Below, piece by piece: positions 1 through 8,872 of a stretch of DNA of 64,000 bases; within the stretch, counting starts at the first letter, position 1; each line of letters begins with the position of its first letter. The notes beneath the pieces were generated by a model that did not search any database, was not told where the DNA came from, and was given only the letters and a program-made list of their open reading frames with translations. Source of the DNA: Starkeya sp. ORNL1 (GTDB taxonomy: Bacteria > Pseudomonadota > Alphaproteobacteria > Rhizobiales > Xanthobacteraceae); NCBI RefSeq assembly GCF_012971745.1, contig NZ_CP048834.1, positions 4,907,001-4,971,000 of the forward strand, written 5' to 3'. Position numbers and translations under genes: made by a program.

Positions 1-812
1 GTCTTGATCGTGCCGTCGGCCTTCGCCTGGTCGATCGCCTTGTCGAACATGGCCTTCAGCTCCGGATCCGACTTGCGCAGTCCTACGGAACTGCCGGCGC
101 CCAGGAAGCCGCCCTGGAACCGCGGACCGGTGATGACCATGCCCGCATTGGAGGGCTTCTCGACCGCCGTCTTGAGATAGCCCATCGAGGCCATCACCAG
201 GTCGACGCGGCCGGACAGCAGATCGAGGTCGTGCTGCTCGGTGGTCTTGTACTCGCGGACTTCGACCGTGCCCTTCAGATAGGTATCGACGAAACGGGCG
301 GCGATGGACGCGCTCTGCACGCCGATGGTCTTGCCCTTGAGCAGCGGCTTGATCTCCTCCACCGCCTTCTTCGCTCCCGCCTCGTTCGAGGCCAGCGAGA
401 ACAGGTCCCCCTTCAGCGGCAACGCCGCGAGAGGGCTGTCCTTCAGGCTCGCGAAAGCCTGGCCGGTGCTGCCATAGGACGCCGAGAAGTCGATGACCTC
501 CTTGCGCTTATCCGTCGCCGACATGCCGGCCATGATGGCGTCGAACTTGCCCGCGTTCAGCGCCGGGATCATGCCGTCGAAGGACTGCGCGACGAAGGTG
601 CACTCAACCTTCATCTGGGAGCAGAGATGCTTGCCGAGCTCGATGTCGTAGCCGTCCAGCGTACCGTCCGGCCGGGTCAGATTATAGGGCGGGAAGGCGC
701 CTTCGGTGCCGATGGTGATCTTCTCCCACTTCTTGCCCTCAGCGCCGGCCGGAGCGGCCAGCACCAGCATTGCGGATAATGCGGCGAACAAAACTGCGAT
801 CTTGTGCTTCAT
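1..812 (-). CDS. Polar amino-acid ABC transporter substrate-binding protein (3' end missing)
   Basis: Periplasmic binding protein of the SBP_bac_3 (lysine/arginine/ornithine, glutamine) family. It captures a polar amino acid and delivers it to the permease pair encoded at 1621-3062. The protein starts at an ATG at 812 with a Sec signal peptide (hydrophobic stretch ending APAGA, about residues 1-24). The mature start contains ITIGTEGAFPPYN, the usual first strand of this family, followed by the GYDIELG and VDLVMASM segments. The C-terminus is cut by the window edge after about 270 residues, so little is missing. It is the last gene of a leftward operon (M20 hydrolase, two permeases, ATPase, binding protein). 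Substrate cannot be fixed from sequence. Confidence 0.9.
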   Translation of the reverse strand, partial: MKHKIAVLFAALSAMLVLAAPAGAEGKKWEKITIGTEGAFPPYNLTRPDGTLDGYDIELGKHLCSQMKVECTFVAQSFDGMIPALNAGKFDAIMAGMSATDKRKEVIDFSASYGSTGQAFASLKDSPLAALPLKGDLFSLASNEAGAKKAVEEIKPLLKGKTIGVQSASIAARFVDTYLKGTVEVREYKTTEQHDLDLLSGRVDLVMASMGYLKTAVEKPSNAGMVITGPRFQGGFLGAGSSVGLRKSDPELKAMFDKAIDQAKADGTIK

Positions 813-841
813 CTCGATAGATTCCCCTTTTATAGTCTGGA

Positions 842-1624
842 TTATTTGCTGATGAATTGCCGGAAGCGCTCGGATTTCGAGTTTCCGAAGACTGCCGCCG
901 GCGTGCCTTCTTCCTCGATGGCTCCCTTGTGTAGGAAGATCACGCGGCTCGACACGTCGCGCGCAAATCCCATCTCGTGCGTCACGACCAGCATGGTGCG
1001 ACCCTCTTCGGCGAGCTGGCGCATGACGCGCAGCACCTCGCCGACCAGTTCAGGATCGAGCGCGGAGGTCGGCTCGTCGAACAGCATCACCTTCGGGCGC
1101 ATGGCGAGCGCCCGGGCAATGGCGGCCCGCTGCTGCTGCCCGCCCGACAGATGGGCGGGGTAGTGATTCCGCTTTTCGGCGATGCCGACCTTGGCGAGCA
1201 GGGCCTCCGCCTCCTCGATGCATTCGGCCCGGGCTCGCTTCTGCACATGCACCGGCGCTTCGATGACGTTCTCGAGGACGGTCTTGTGGGACCAGAGATT
1301 GAAGCTCTGGAAGACCATGCCGAGCTGCGTGCGGATGCGCTCGACCTGCCGACGGTCGGCCGGGCGAGCCTTGCCGTCGCGGGTGCGCTCCAGCGCGATC
1401 GTCTCGCCGGCGACGGTGATCTCGCCGGCGTCCGGGATTTCGAGCAGGTTGATGCAGCGGAGCATCGTGGACTTGCCGGAACCGGAGGAGCCGAGGATCG
1501 ACACGACCTCGCCCTCGCGGGCCTGCAGCGACACTCCCTTCAGCACCTCGAGCGAGCCGAAGCTCTTGTGCAGGTCGCGGATCGCGATGGCGACCGGTGA
1601 CGTTTGCGCCGGGGTTACATTCAT
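842..1624 (-). CDS. Polar amino-acid ABC transporter ATP-binding protein
   Basis: Cytoplasmic ATPase of a polar amino-acid importer (HisP/GlnQ type), 260 residues. Walker A GSSGSGKS lies at about residues 45-52. Q-loop region [11 protein letters not shown], signature LSGGQQQR, Walker [13 protein letters not shown] and switch histidine (VVTHEMG) follow in order. The reading frame is open 10 codons further upstream, but the ATG at 1624 overlaps the permease stop as ATGA, the usual coupling in such operons, so that start was chosen. It pairs with the two permeases just upstream and the binding protein downstream. Confidence 0.93.
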   Translation of the reverse strand: MNVTPAQTSPVAIAIRDLHKSFGSLEVLKGVSLQAREGEVVSILGSSGSGKSTMLRCINLLEIPDAGEITVAGETIALERTRDGKARPADRRQVERIRTQLGMVFQSFNLWSHKTVLENVIEAPVHVQKRARAECIEEAEALLAKVGIAEKRNHYPAHLSGGQQQRAAIARALAMRPKVMLFDEPTSALDPELVGEVLRVMRQLAEEGRTMLVVTHEMGFARDVSSRVIFLHKGAIEEEGTPAAVFGNSKSERFRQFISK

Positions 1625-2343
1625 GGCGTCTCTCCTTTCGGGAGGCCCTTCCACGGCAGCGGCGCGCGCAGATGCGGGCTGAGCAGGTGTTCGATCAGCG
1701 CCACGAGCCGCGTGAGAATGAAGTTGATGGTGAGATAGATCGCACCGGCGACGACGAAGACCTCGATGGCGCGATAGGTTTCGGAGATGATCTTGGCGGC
1801 GACGCCGGTTACTTCCATCAGCGTGATGATGGAGGCGAGCGACGTGGCCTTGATCATCGAGATCATCTCATTGCCGTAGCCCGGCAGCGCCTGGCGGATG
1901 GCCAGCGGCAGGGTGATGCGGCGGAAGACGGTGAACGGCGCCATGCCGCAGGCGCGCGCGGCCTCGATCTGCCCATGCGGGACGGAGAGCAGCCCGCCGC
2001 GGATGATTTCCGCCGAATAGGCGGCGGTGTTGAGCATGAGCGCGAGGATCGCGCACCAATAGGGTTCGCGCAGCACCGGCCAGAGGATGCTGTGCCGGAC
2101 CGCGGGAAACTGGCCGAGGCCGTAATAGATCAGGAATATCTGCACCAGCAGCGGCGTGCCGCGGAAGATGAAGATGTAAGCCCGGGCGCTCCAGTCGAGC
2201 ACGCCGACGCCGGAGAGCCGGGCAAGCGCGAGCAGCAGCGCCAGCATCGCGCCAAGGACGATCGCGCTGAGCGCGAGTTGCAGGGTCAGCGGCACGGCGG
2301 CGAGCAGGCTGAGCAGGGTTTCCCAGGCAAAGGCAAAGTCCAT
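1621..2343 (-). CDS. Polar amino-acid ABC transporter permease (HisM-like)
   Basis: Inner-membrane permease of 240 residues with about five hydrophobic segments. The cytoplasmic EAA loop ([19 protein letters not shown] pattern, about residue 150) contacts the ATPase. It begins at ATG 2343, sharing one base with the preceding permease stop, and ends overlapping the ATPase start. Two distinct permease genes in tandem indicate a heterodimeric channel, as in histidine/lysine or opine importers. Confidence 0.92.
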   Translation of the reverse strand: MDFAFAWETLLSLLAAVPLTLQLALSAIVLGAMLALLLALARLSGVGVLDWSARAYIFIFRGTPLLVQIFLIYYGLGQFPAVRHSILWPVLREPYWCAILALMLNTAAYSAEIIRGGLLSVPHGQIEAARACGMAPFTVFRRITLPLAIRQALPGYGNEMISMIKATSLASIITLMEVTGVAAKIISETYRAIEVFVVAGAIYLTINFILTRLVALIEHLLSPHLRAPLPWKGLPKGETP

Positions 2344-3062
2344 CAGACCCTCCTCGTGCCGCGTGAGAAGCGTCGCTCGGCCGATTGCAGCATCAGGCCG
2401 GAGACCGTCGAGATCGCCAGATAGACGCCGGCGGCGATGGTGTAGAAGTCGAAGGGCAGCCCGGTGGAGCCGGCTCCGATCTGCGACTGGCGCATGAGCT
2501 CGACAACGCCCGTCACCGAGACAAGGGCCGATTCCTTCAGCACGACCTGCCAGACATTGCCGAGGCCGGGCAAAGCATGGCGGAGCGTCAGCGGCACGAT
2601 GAACCGCCGGAACCGCAGCCACCGCGACATGCCGCACGCTATGGCTGCTTCCAGCTCGCCGTGATGAACGGCTCGGAACGCGCCCCTGAACACCTCGGTG
2701 TGCTGCGCGCCCGACGTGACCCCCACGGCGCACGCGCCGGCGAGAAACCCCGGAAAGCCGATAAAGCCGTCGGCGCCGAACCAGCGGCCGACGGCGGTGA
2801 CGGCAGCACTGCCGCCGAAATAGAAGAGATAGATGACCAGGAGGTCCGGAATGCCGCGCAATATGGTCGTGTAGCCGTCGGCGACGGCCCGGATCACGGG
2901 TCCGCCGGCGATCTTCGCCCAGGCGCCGAAGGTGCCGATCACCGCGCCGATCAGGAAACCGGCGACGGCGATGAGGACCGTCATCACGGCCCCGGTCGCG
3001 ATGGCCGGTCCCCAACCACCGGCAGAGAAGCTCAGTATGTCGAGGAGGCCGGGATGGTTCAT
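2343..3062 (-). CDS. Polar amino-acid ABC transporter permease (HisQ-like)
   Basis: Second permease subunit of the importer, 239 residues. It has hydrophobic spans at the N-terminus and an EAA-loop sequence (EAAIACGMSRW...VPLTLRHALP) typical of the HisMQ/GlnP family. Its ATG at 3062 overlaps the stop of the upstream M20 hydrolase by four bases (ATGA), so hydrolase and transporter are translationally coupled. This argues that the hydrolase acts on the transported compound. Confidence 0.92.
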   Translation of the reverse strand: MNHPGLLDILSFSAGGWGPAIATGAVMTVLIAVAGFLIGAVIGTFGAWAKIAGGPVIRAVADGYTTILRGIPDLLVIYLFYFGGSAAVTAVGRWFGADGFIGFPGFLAGACAVGVTSGAQHTEVFRGAFRAVHHGELEAAIACGMSRWLRFRRFIVPLTLRHALPGLGNVWQVVLKESALVSVTGVVELMRQSQIGAGSTGLPFDFYTIAAGVYLAISTVSGLMLQSAERRFSRGTRRV

Positions 3063-4480
3063 GCCGCGTCCGCCGGCAGTGGCGGCTCGACATCGTCGGG
3101 AATGGGATTGACGAACGGCGTACCGGCGAGGCGCTCGCGCATGTCCGCCCTGGCGGTTTCGATCAGCGCGGGCTCATGGATGAGACGCAGCGCGGTCGAG
3201 GCCATGACCTTGGCGGCATGGGTCATGCCCTTGTGCGCGGCGGGCAGCTTGCCTTGCGCGACGAGCTGCCAGGAATGACCGGGCGTGCCGATGGCATAGG
3301 TAGCGCCGCGCATCTGCACCGTCGGAACCACCCAGCTCACCGTGCCGACGTCGGTGGAACCCACGGACGTGCCATCGCTGCTGCCGAGCGGGAATATGCT
3401 GTCGCAGAGCGCGAGGTCGCGGCGGAGCTTGAGGCCGAAACGCTCGAACGAGGCCGTGATGTCCTCGCTGGTGAACGTCTCCTGGAATTGCGCCGCGGTC
3501 ATGCGGTCGGCGTCATCGAAGGCCGGCGGCCCGAGCCGCTCCAGCTCGCCATGCATGAGCTGCTCGAGCGGGGTGTTGCCGACGAGATTGGCGTCGCCGC
3601 TCAACACCGCGCTGGTGACCGTCGTGCCGGTCATCAGCGCGGCGCCTTCAGCCACCCGCTTCACGCGCTCGACGAGGGTCAGGAGCTCCGGGAGGGTGCG
3701 CGCACGCACCAGATAGCGGACGGCGGCCTGCGCCTGGACGACGTTCGGCGCATGGCCGCCGGTATCGGTGATGGCGTAGTGGATGCGCGCGGTCGACGGC
3801 ATGTGCTCGCGCAGATAGTTCACCCCGACATTCATCAGCTCGACGGCATCGAGCGCGCTGCGGCCGAGGTGCGGCGAGGAGGCCGCATGGGCGGCGCGGC
3901 CCTTGAAGCGGAAGCTGATCTCGTTGCAGGCGAGCGAAACCGGATTATTGACGCCGGCGAAGGGAGCCGGATGCCAGCAAATGGCGATGTCGACATCGTC
4001 GAACACGCCGGCCCGCACCATGAAGCCCTTGGACGAGCCGCCTTCCTCGGCGGGGCAGCCATAATAGCGTATCCGCCCCTTCAGCCCGTGTCGCGCCAGA
4101 TAATCCTTCACCGCCGCGGCCGCGAGCATCGAGCCGGCACCCAGCAGATTGTGGCCGCAGCCATGGCCATTGCCTGCGGGCACCAGAGGCCGCTGCTCGG
4201 CGCTGCCGGCTTCCTGGCTGAGCCCCGGCAAGGCGTCGAACTCGCCGAGGATGGCGATGACCGGTCCGTCGTCTCCGGCCTCGCCCATCACGGCCGTCGG
4301 CAGGTCGGCGATCCCCTGGCTGACGCGGAAGCCTTCGGCCTCAAGCATCGCGGCGTGGGCGGCGCTGGAGCGATACTCCTCATAATTGGTCTCGGGTGTG
4401 TCCCAGACCCGATCGCTGAGATCCGCGAATGCGGCGGCCTTCCCGTCGACGATCCCCCAGACGGCATCCGCGTTTCGCAT
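3059..4480 (-). CDS. M20 family amidohydrolase (AbgB / aminoacyl-amide hydrolase-like)
   Basis: Metal-dependent amidohydrolase of the M20D group (p-aminobenzoyl-glutamate hydrolase subunit B, N-acyl-amino-acid and indole-acetyl-amino-acid hydrolases), 473 residues. It would cleave an acyl or aryl amide to release an amino acid. Visible features are GEFDALPG (about 79-86), the metal-ligand motif HGCGHN with Cys108 and His110, the acidic pair Glu145-Glu146 in PAEEGG, and His170 in CWHPAPF. A dimerisation-domain insert (about residues 190-310) and a C-terminal HSW motif are also present. No signal peptide is seen, so it acts in the cytoplasm after import. First gene of the operon, facing a GntR regulator across a palindromic operator. 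Confidence 0.88.
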   Translation of the reverse strand: MRNADAVWGIVDGKAAAFADLSDRVWDTPETNYEEYRSSAAHAAMLEAEGFRVSQGIADLPTAVMGEAGDDGPVIAILGEFDALPGLSQEAGSAEQRPLVPAGNGHGCGHNLLGAGSMLAAAAVKDYLARHGLKGRIRYYGCPAEEGGSSKGFMVRAGVFDDVDIAICWHPAPFAGVNNPVSLACNEISFRFKGRAAHAASSPHLGRSALDAVELMNVGVNYLREHMPSTARIHYAITDTGGHAPNVVQAQAAVRYLVRARTLPELLTLVERVKRVAEGAALMTGTTVTSAVLSGDANLVGNTPLEQLMHGELERLGPPAFDDADRMTAAQFQETFTSEDITASFERFGLKLRRDLALCDSIFPLGSSDGTSVGSTDVGTVSWVVPTVQMRGATYAIGTPGHSWQLVAQGKLPAAHKGMTHAAKVMASTALRLIHEPALIETARADMRERLAGTPFVNPIPDDVEPPLPADAA

Positions 4481-4503
4481 GGCGCTTCTCCTCAGGCTCG
4501 GAT

Positions 4504-4535
4504 AGTATCCAAAATTGGCGCCAATTTAGGATACT
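4504..4535. promoter_or_regulatory. 32-bp palindromic operator between M20 operon and GntR gene
   Basis: The outer arms AGTATCC and GGATACT flank the perfect inner palindrome AAATTGGCGCCAATTT. Only one base pair breaks the symmetry over 32 bp. It lies 24 bp upstream of the M20 start and about 107 bp upstream of the GntR start, where an autoregulatory FadR-type repressor would bind to control both divergent transcripts. Binding is inferred from position and symmetry. Confidence 0.7.
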
Positions 4536-4641
4536 GTTCCTCTTTGAGCAACTCCGCATCTTGCCTAAATTTTTGACAGGGACTGATTCGAACCGAGCCG
4601 GCCTCGGCGGCGCCAGGGTTTTGGAAGAGCAAGAGCACGAG

Positions 4642-5274
4642 ATGACCGATACTGAGCAGGAAGACCCGTCAGCTTCCGAGCAGCCTGACGTGACGGACCT
4701 CATCCTTCACGACATTCAGACCGGGGTGCTGGCGCCGGGCAGCTGGCTCAAGCAGATCGACCTCGAAAAGCGGTACCGGCGCGCGCGGCCGGAGGTTCGG
4801 CGTGCCCTTGACCGGCTGGCGCTGAAGCGTGTCGTCGAGCACGTCCCCAATCGCGGCTACCACGTCTATGAACCGGATGGCCGGCAGGCGGAGGAGATCG
4901 CGGAAATCCGCATCATACTGGAGACGGCAATCGCCGAGCGCATCGTTGCCAGGGCGGCGGAGCCGGAGATCCACGCGCTGCGCACGCTGGCCGAGCAGTT
5001 CGACCAGCTCATTCTCAAGGGCACCGTCATCGAGCTCTATGAGGTCAATCTGGCCTTCCACCACCTGCTGGTTTCGCTCGGCGGCAACCAGGAACTGACC
5101 ACGCTAGTCGCGGAGATCCGCCAAAGGGCGTCGTCGGCTCCGGTCTCGCAATGGAAGACGCGTGCGCGCATCGACCAGTCCGCGGCCGAGCACCACAAGA
5201 TCGTGGATGCCATCGCCGCGCGCGATGCCGGCGAACTCCGGCGCCTCATCGCGCTGCACATCGGGCAGCCCTGA
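4642..5274 (+). CDS. GntR family transcriptional regulator (FCD/FadR subfamily)
   Basis: DNA-binding regulator of about 210 residues. The N-terminal winged helix-turn-helix spans about residues 15-75 (GVLAPGSWL, RRALDRLALKR, NRGYHVYEP). The C-terminal all-helical FCD effector domain spans about 80-205 (ETAIAERIV, NLAFHHLLV, EHHKIVDAIAARDAGELR). His residues in the FCD helices are candidate metal/effector ligands. The ATG at 4642, preceded by a purine-rich GAAGAGCAAGAG stretch, fits family length; longer in-frame starts lie in the operator region. Divergent from the amidohydrolase/ABC operon, which it probably represses until the amino-acid conjugate appears. Confidence 0.88.
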   Translation: MTDTEQEDPSASEQPDVTDLILHDIQTGVLAPGSWLKQIDLEKRYRRARPEVRRALDRLALKRVVEHVPNRGYHVYEPDGRQAEEIAEIRIILETAIAERIVARAAEPEIHALRTLAEQFDQLILKGTVIELYEVNLAFHHLLVSLGGNQELTTLVAEIRQRASSAPVSQWKTRARIDQSAAEHHKIVDAIAARDAGELRRLIALHIGQP

Positions 5275-5318
5275 GCGGATGGTTCAGCGCTTGGCGTGCG
5301 GCGCTCGAGCGCGACGGA

Positions 5319-5510
5319 TCAATCTTCGGGATCGCTCGCCAGCTTGCCGGCCGAGCCCCAGTCGTCCTTCGCGATGTGCACGAAGATGATGTCTACCGCT
5401 TCCGGCGAGCATTTCAGGATGCGCGCGCTTTCGCGCGTCACCACCTCGACGAATTCCCGCTTCTGCTCGACGGTGCGCCCCTCGAACAACTCCACGCGGA
5501 TCATCGGCAT
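5319..5510 (-). CDS. 4-oxalocrotonate tautomerase family protein
   Basis: Small cytoplasmic enzyme of 63 residues. After removal of Met the chain begins with Pro, the catalytic general base of the 4-OT family, followed by MIRVELFEGRT with the conserved Arg at about position 11 of the mature chain. The length is typical of a hexameric 4-OT subunit. Family members interconvert enol and keto acids. It lies 50 bp downstream of the SDR gene at the end of the leftward Liv operon and converges on the GntR gene ending at 5274. Substrate is unknown. Confidence 0.85.
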   Translation of the reverse strand: MPMIRVELFEGRTVEQKREFVEVVTRESARILKCSPEAVDIIFVHIAKDDWGSAGKLASDPED

Positions 5511-5560
5511 CGCAGAATTCCTTGCTCTCGAGAATCGTGCCTGCCGGTCTTCCGGCGCAG

Positions 5561-6331
5561 CTAGTGCATCCAGAGTCCGCCGGTCACATTGATCGACTGG
5601 CCGGTCATATAGGCGGATTCGTCGGAGGCGAGGAAGGCTACGACGCGGGCGATGTCGTCGGGCACGCCGACGCGGCCGATGGGGATCAGCGATTCCCGTT
5701 CCTTCGCGGTGGGCAGGCCCTGCTGGACCGACTTCTCGTCCGCGGCATCGCGCATGCGCGTGCCGACGATGGTACCGGGGCACACGGCGTTCACCGTGAC
5801 GCCGAGCGGCGCCAGTTCGGCGGCGAGTGACTGGGTGAGGCCGATCACCGCGAACTTCGAGGCGGAATAGGCCGAGTAGTTCGGCTTGCCGATCTTGCCG
5901 AACCAGGAGGCGGTGTTGATGATGCGGCCGGATCGCCGCTCCACCATATGCGGCACCACCGCCTTGCAGACATGCAGCACGCCGTCCGCATTGATGCGGA
6001 ACACCCGGCGCCATTCCTCCACCGCGAGGTCCATGACCGAGCCGACGGTGACGATCGCCGCATTGTTGGAGACGATGTCGACCTTGCCGAACTCGTCGCG
6101 GAACCGCGCGACGGCGCCCTGGACCTGATCATAGTCGCCGACATCGGCCTCCAGCACCACGCAGCGCCGGCCGGTGGCGGCGACCGCATGGGCGGTCTCC
6201 TCAGCCGCGATGCCGTCGACATCGACGATGCCGATGTCGCAGCCTTCCTCGGCGAGGCGGGTGGCGATGCGACGGCCGATGCCGACCGCGCCGCCGGTGA
6301 TCAGCGCGCTTCTTCCGTCAAGATTGTACAT
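5561..6331 (-). CDS. SDR family NAD(P)-dependent oxidoreductase
   Basis: Short-chain dehydrogenase of the classical type, 256 residues. It has the Rossmann glycine motif TGGAVGIG near residue 12, an acidic residue after strand 2 (VDVDG) suggesting NAD preference, NNAAI, the catalytic Ser in NTASWFG, and YSASK giving the Tyr-x3-Lys pair. The C-terminus VTGGLWMH is usual for SDRs that end by closing the active site. An upstream GTG at 6340 would add three residues; ATG 6331 is preferred. It follows the Liv transporter on the same strand and probably oxidises or reduces a product of the imported compound. Confidence 0.88.
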   Translation of the reverse strand: MYNLDGRSALITGGAVGIGRRIATRLAEEGCDIGIVDVDGIAAEETAHAVAATGRRCVVLEADVGDYDQVQGAVARFRDEFGKVDIVSNNAAIVTVGSVMDLAVEEWRRVFRINADGVLHVCKAVVPHMVERRSGRIINTASWFGKIGKPNYSAYSASKFAVIGLTQSLAAELAPLGVTVNAVCPGTIVGTRMRDAADEKSVQQGLPTAKERESLIPIGRVGVPDDIARVVAFLASDESAYMTGQSINVTGGLWMH

Positions 6332-6379
6332 CGCAGCCACAGTCCAATCGTGGTGGGGTAGGGGAGGCGGCCCGCGGCG

Positions 6380-7138
6380 TCACGACGCCGAATGTCCGTC
6401 GAGGTCGGGCAGGAAAATGTCCTTGATGCGCTCGTTCGCCGCCATCTTCTCGGCCGGGCCGGAGCATTGCAGCGCGCCGTGCTCCAGCGCGTACACATAG
6501 TCCGCGACCTGGAACGCCAGGTCGATATTCTGCTCGACCAGGATGATCGAGACGCCGTTCTCAGCCAGCTTGAGCACGATCTCGAAGATCTGGTGGATGA
6601 TGATCGGGGCGAGGCCGAGCGAGGGCTCGTCGAGCAGCAGCAATTCGGGATTGCCCATCAGCGCCCGGCCGATCGCCAGCATCTGCTGCTGGCCGCCCGA
6701 CAGCCGGCTGGCCGACTGGGTGCGCCGCTCGCCGAGGATCGGGAACAGCTCGAACACCTCGTCGCGCAGTTCGTGGAACGTCTTGCCGCGGCCGGCGACA
6801 TAGCCGGTGATGAGGTTCTCCTCGATCGACAGGTGCTGGAACACGCGCCGGCCTTCCGGGCAGTGGCCGAGGCCGGAGCGTGCCATCTGGTAGGGCTTCA
6901 TGCCGCCGACCGGCTGGCCCTTGAAATGGATCGAGCCGCGGGTCGGCCGGTTCAATCCGCTCAGCGTGCGCAGCAGCGTCGACTTGCCGGCGCCGTTCGG
7001 GCCGATGATGCAGACCACCTCGCCGGAAAGTACTTCAAGGCTGATGCCATGTAATACTTTCACCCTCCCGTAGCCGGACTCGATTCCGTCGACCGCGAGC
7101 AGCGGCTTCGATATCTCTGATCGCTCCTGGCTGGCCAA
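6380..7138 (-). CDS. livF: Branched-chain amino-acid type ABC transporter ATP-binding protein LivF
   Basis: Second ATPase of a Liv-type importer, 252 residues. Walker A GPNGAGKST is at about 46-54, Q-loop and signature LSGGQQQM follow, then Walker B LLLDEPSLGLAP and the switch region VEQN typical of LivF. The frame has no ATG before the domain begins. The start is a TTG at 7138 preceded by a perfect AGGAGG six bases upstream (7145-7150), which fixes it. This places the first 104 bases inside the end of livG. Confidence 0.92.
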   Translation of the reverse strand: MASQERSEISKPLLAVDGIESGYGRVKVLHGISLEVLSGEVVCIIGPNGAGKSTLLRTLSGLNRPTRGSIHFKGQPVGGMKPYQMARSGLGHCPEGRRVFQHLSIEENLITGYVAGRGKTFHELRDEVFELFPILGERRTQSASRLSGGQQQMLAIGRALMGNPELLLLDEPSLGLAPIIIHQIFEIVLKLAENGVSIILVEQNIDLAFQVADYVYALEHGALQCSGPAEKMAANERIKDIFLPDLDGHSAS

Positions 7139-7874
7139 GATAAGCCTCCTGAACTTCGATGTTCGCGCGGATTTCCGCGGCCGTGCCCTGCGCCAGCAGC
7201 GCGCCGCGGTTCATCACCAGGATCCTGTCCGAGATGGACATGATCAGCTTCATGTCATGCTCGATCAGCACCATCGCCATCTCCGGCGCGCGCAGGTCGA
7301 GAATGTATTGCTTCAGCTTCTCGGTCTCGCCGTGATTGAGCCCGGCGGCGGGCTCATCCAGCAGCAGCACGCGCGGCTCCGAGACGATGGCGCGCGCCAG
7401 CTCGACCAGCTTCTGCTGGCCATAAGCGAGGCTGCCGGCAAGCCGGCCGGCATATTGGCTGATGCCGAGCCGCCGCAGCACGGCATGGCACTTCTCGCGA
7501 CGCGCCTCCGCCGCGGCCTTGCCGGCGAGGCCGAAGGTGTCGGCGAGGAGGTGGCCGATGCTTGGTGGCACCAGCACCACTTCGAGGTTCTGCAGCACGC
7601 TCATGCCATCGAACAGCCGGATGTTCTGGTAGGTGCGGCTGAGGCCGGCATGGGCGATGCGGTGCTTGGGCAGTTGCTGCAATTCGGTGTCGTCGATCAG
7701 GATCCGCCCCGAGGTGACGCTGTAGGAGCCGGCCGCCATGTTGACGAGCGTCGACTTGCCGGCGCCGTTCGGGCCGATGATCGCGGTGATGAGCCCCGGC
7801 GCGACGTCGAACGTGACGTCGTTGATGGCGGCGATCGCGCCGAACCGCTTGGTGACGTGCTCGAACCTCAGCAT
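7035..7874 (-). CDS. livG: Branched-chain amino-acid type ABC transporter ATP-binding protein LivG
   Basis: First ATPase of the Liv importer, 279 residues. It has Walker A GPNGAGKS at about 34-41, signature LAYGQQ (LivG proteins carry this variant), Walker B VLLLDEPAAGLN and switch EHDMKL. LivG proteins usually end shortly after the VQEAYLG segment. Here about 30 extra residues follow, encoded entirely in the stretch shared with livF. The start overlaps the livM stop by one base. Substrate is set by the binding protein at 9930-11036. Confidence 0.92.
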   Translation of the reverse strand: MLRFEHVTKRFGAIAAINDVTFDVAPGLITAIIGPNGAGKSTLVNMAAGSYSVTSGRILIDDTELQQLPKHRIAHAGLSRTYQNIRLFDGMSVLQNLEVVLVPPSIGHLLADTFGLAGKAAAEARREKCHAVLRRLGISQYAGRLAGSLAYGQQKLVELARAIVSEPRVLLLDEPAAGLNHGETEKLKQYILDLRAPEMAMVLIEHDMKLIMSISDRILVMNRGALLAQGTAAEIRANIEVQEAYLGQPGAIRDIEAAARGRRNRVRLREGESITWHQP

Positions 7875-8872
7875 CAGCGCCCCCCGAGCTTGCGGACCAG
7901 CCAGCTCGGGCCGAAGTCGCGGCTGATGAGGCCGCGCGGCCGGGCGAGGATGATCATCACCAGGGCCATGCCGTAGAGCAGCAGCCGGTAGTCGGCATAG
8001 GCGCGCAGCAGTTCGGGGATGAGGATCAGCAGCGTCGCCCCGAGCAGCGCGCCGAACGGGTTGCCGAGCCCGCCCACGACGATGACCAGCACGATGACCA
8101 GCGACTCCCAGAATGTGAAGCTCTCCGGGCTGACGAAGCGCTGCATTGCCGCGAAGATCACGCCGCCGGCGCCGCCTATGGATGCGCTGAAGGCGAAGGC
8201 GGCGAGCTTCACCTTGGTGGTGTCGATGCCGCAGCCGCGCGCGGCGTCCTGGTCCTCGCGCACTGCGGCCAGCGCGGTGCCGAGTGCGCTCTCCTGCACC
8301 CGCCAGGCGAACAGGAAGACGATGACCAGCATGCCGGCGAGCAGATAGAGGAAGTCCAGCGGGGTCTCGAGCGTCCAGCCGAAGATACTGGCTTCGTCGA
8401 TGCGAGCGATGCCCTGCGGGCCGTTGGTCAGCCAGTCGAGATTGTTCATCAGCACGCGGATGATCTCGCCGAAGCCGAGCGTGACGATGGCGAGATAGTC
8501 GCCGCGCAGCCGCAGCACCGGAATGCCGAGCAATATGCCGGCGAAGCCGGCGAGCCCGGCGCCGATCAGCAGCACCAGCGCGAACGGCAGGTGGATGTCG
8601 AACTGGCCGGAGGCGAGCAGCGCATAGGTGTAGGCGCCGATGGCGTAGAAGGCGACATAGCCGAGGTCGAGCAGCCCGGCGTAGCCGACCACGATATTCA
8701 GCCCGAGGCCGAGGATGGCGTAGAGCAGGATCATGTCGAGGATGCGCAGCGGATAGGTCGGCAGGAACTGGCCGATCACCAGCGCCGCGATCGGGATCAG
8801 CAGCAGCACCAAAGCCGCGCGGCCGATTTGGGGGCGGCTTGTCGCCGCCTGCGGGTGCGCCTCAGAAGTCAC
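7874..8872 (-). CDS. livM: Branched-chain amino-acid type ABC transporter permease LivM
   Basis: Inner-membrane permease of 332 residues with many hydrophobic segments. The LivM hallmark GYAGLLDLGYVAFYAIGAY follows the second span, and GDYLAIVTLGFGEI lies near residue 140. Translation starts at GTG (8872), read through the last bases of livH, giving an 11-base overlap. It forms the channel with LivH. Confidence 0.92.
   Translation of the reverse strand: MTSEAHPQAATSRPQIGRAALVLLLIPIAALVIGQFLPTYPLRILDMILLYAILGLGLNIVVGYAGLLDLGYVAFYAIGAYTYALLASGQFDIHLPFALVLLIGAGLAGFAGILLGIPVLRLRGDYLAIVTLGFGEIIRVLMNNLDWLTNGPQGIARIDEASIFGWTLETPLDFLYLLAGMLVIVFLFAWRVQESALGTALAAVREDQDAARGCGIDTTKVKLAAFAFSASIGGAGGVIFAAMQRFVSPESFTFWESLVIVLVIVVGGLGNPFGALLGATLLILIPELLRAYADYRLLLYGMALVMIILARPRGLISRDFGPSWLVRKLGGR

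Noticed and set aside
5301..5312. GCGCTCGAGCGC palindrome between convergent GntR and tautomerase genes
   Set aside because: No loop and no T-run, so not a terminator; too short to call an operator without a second copy.
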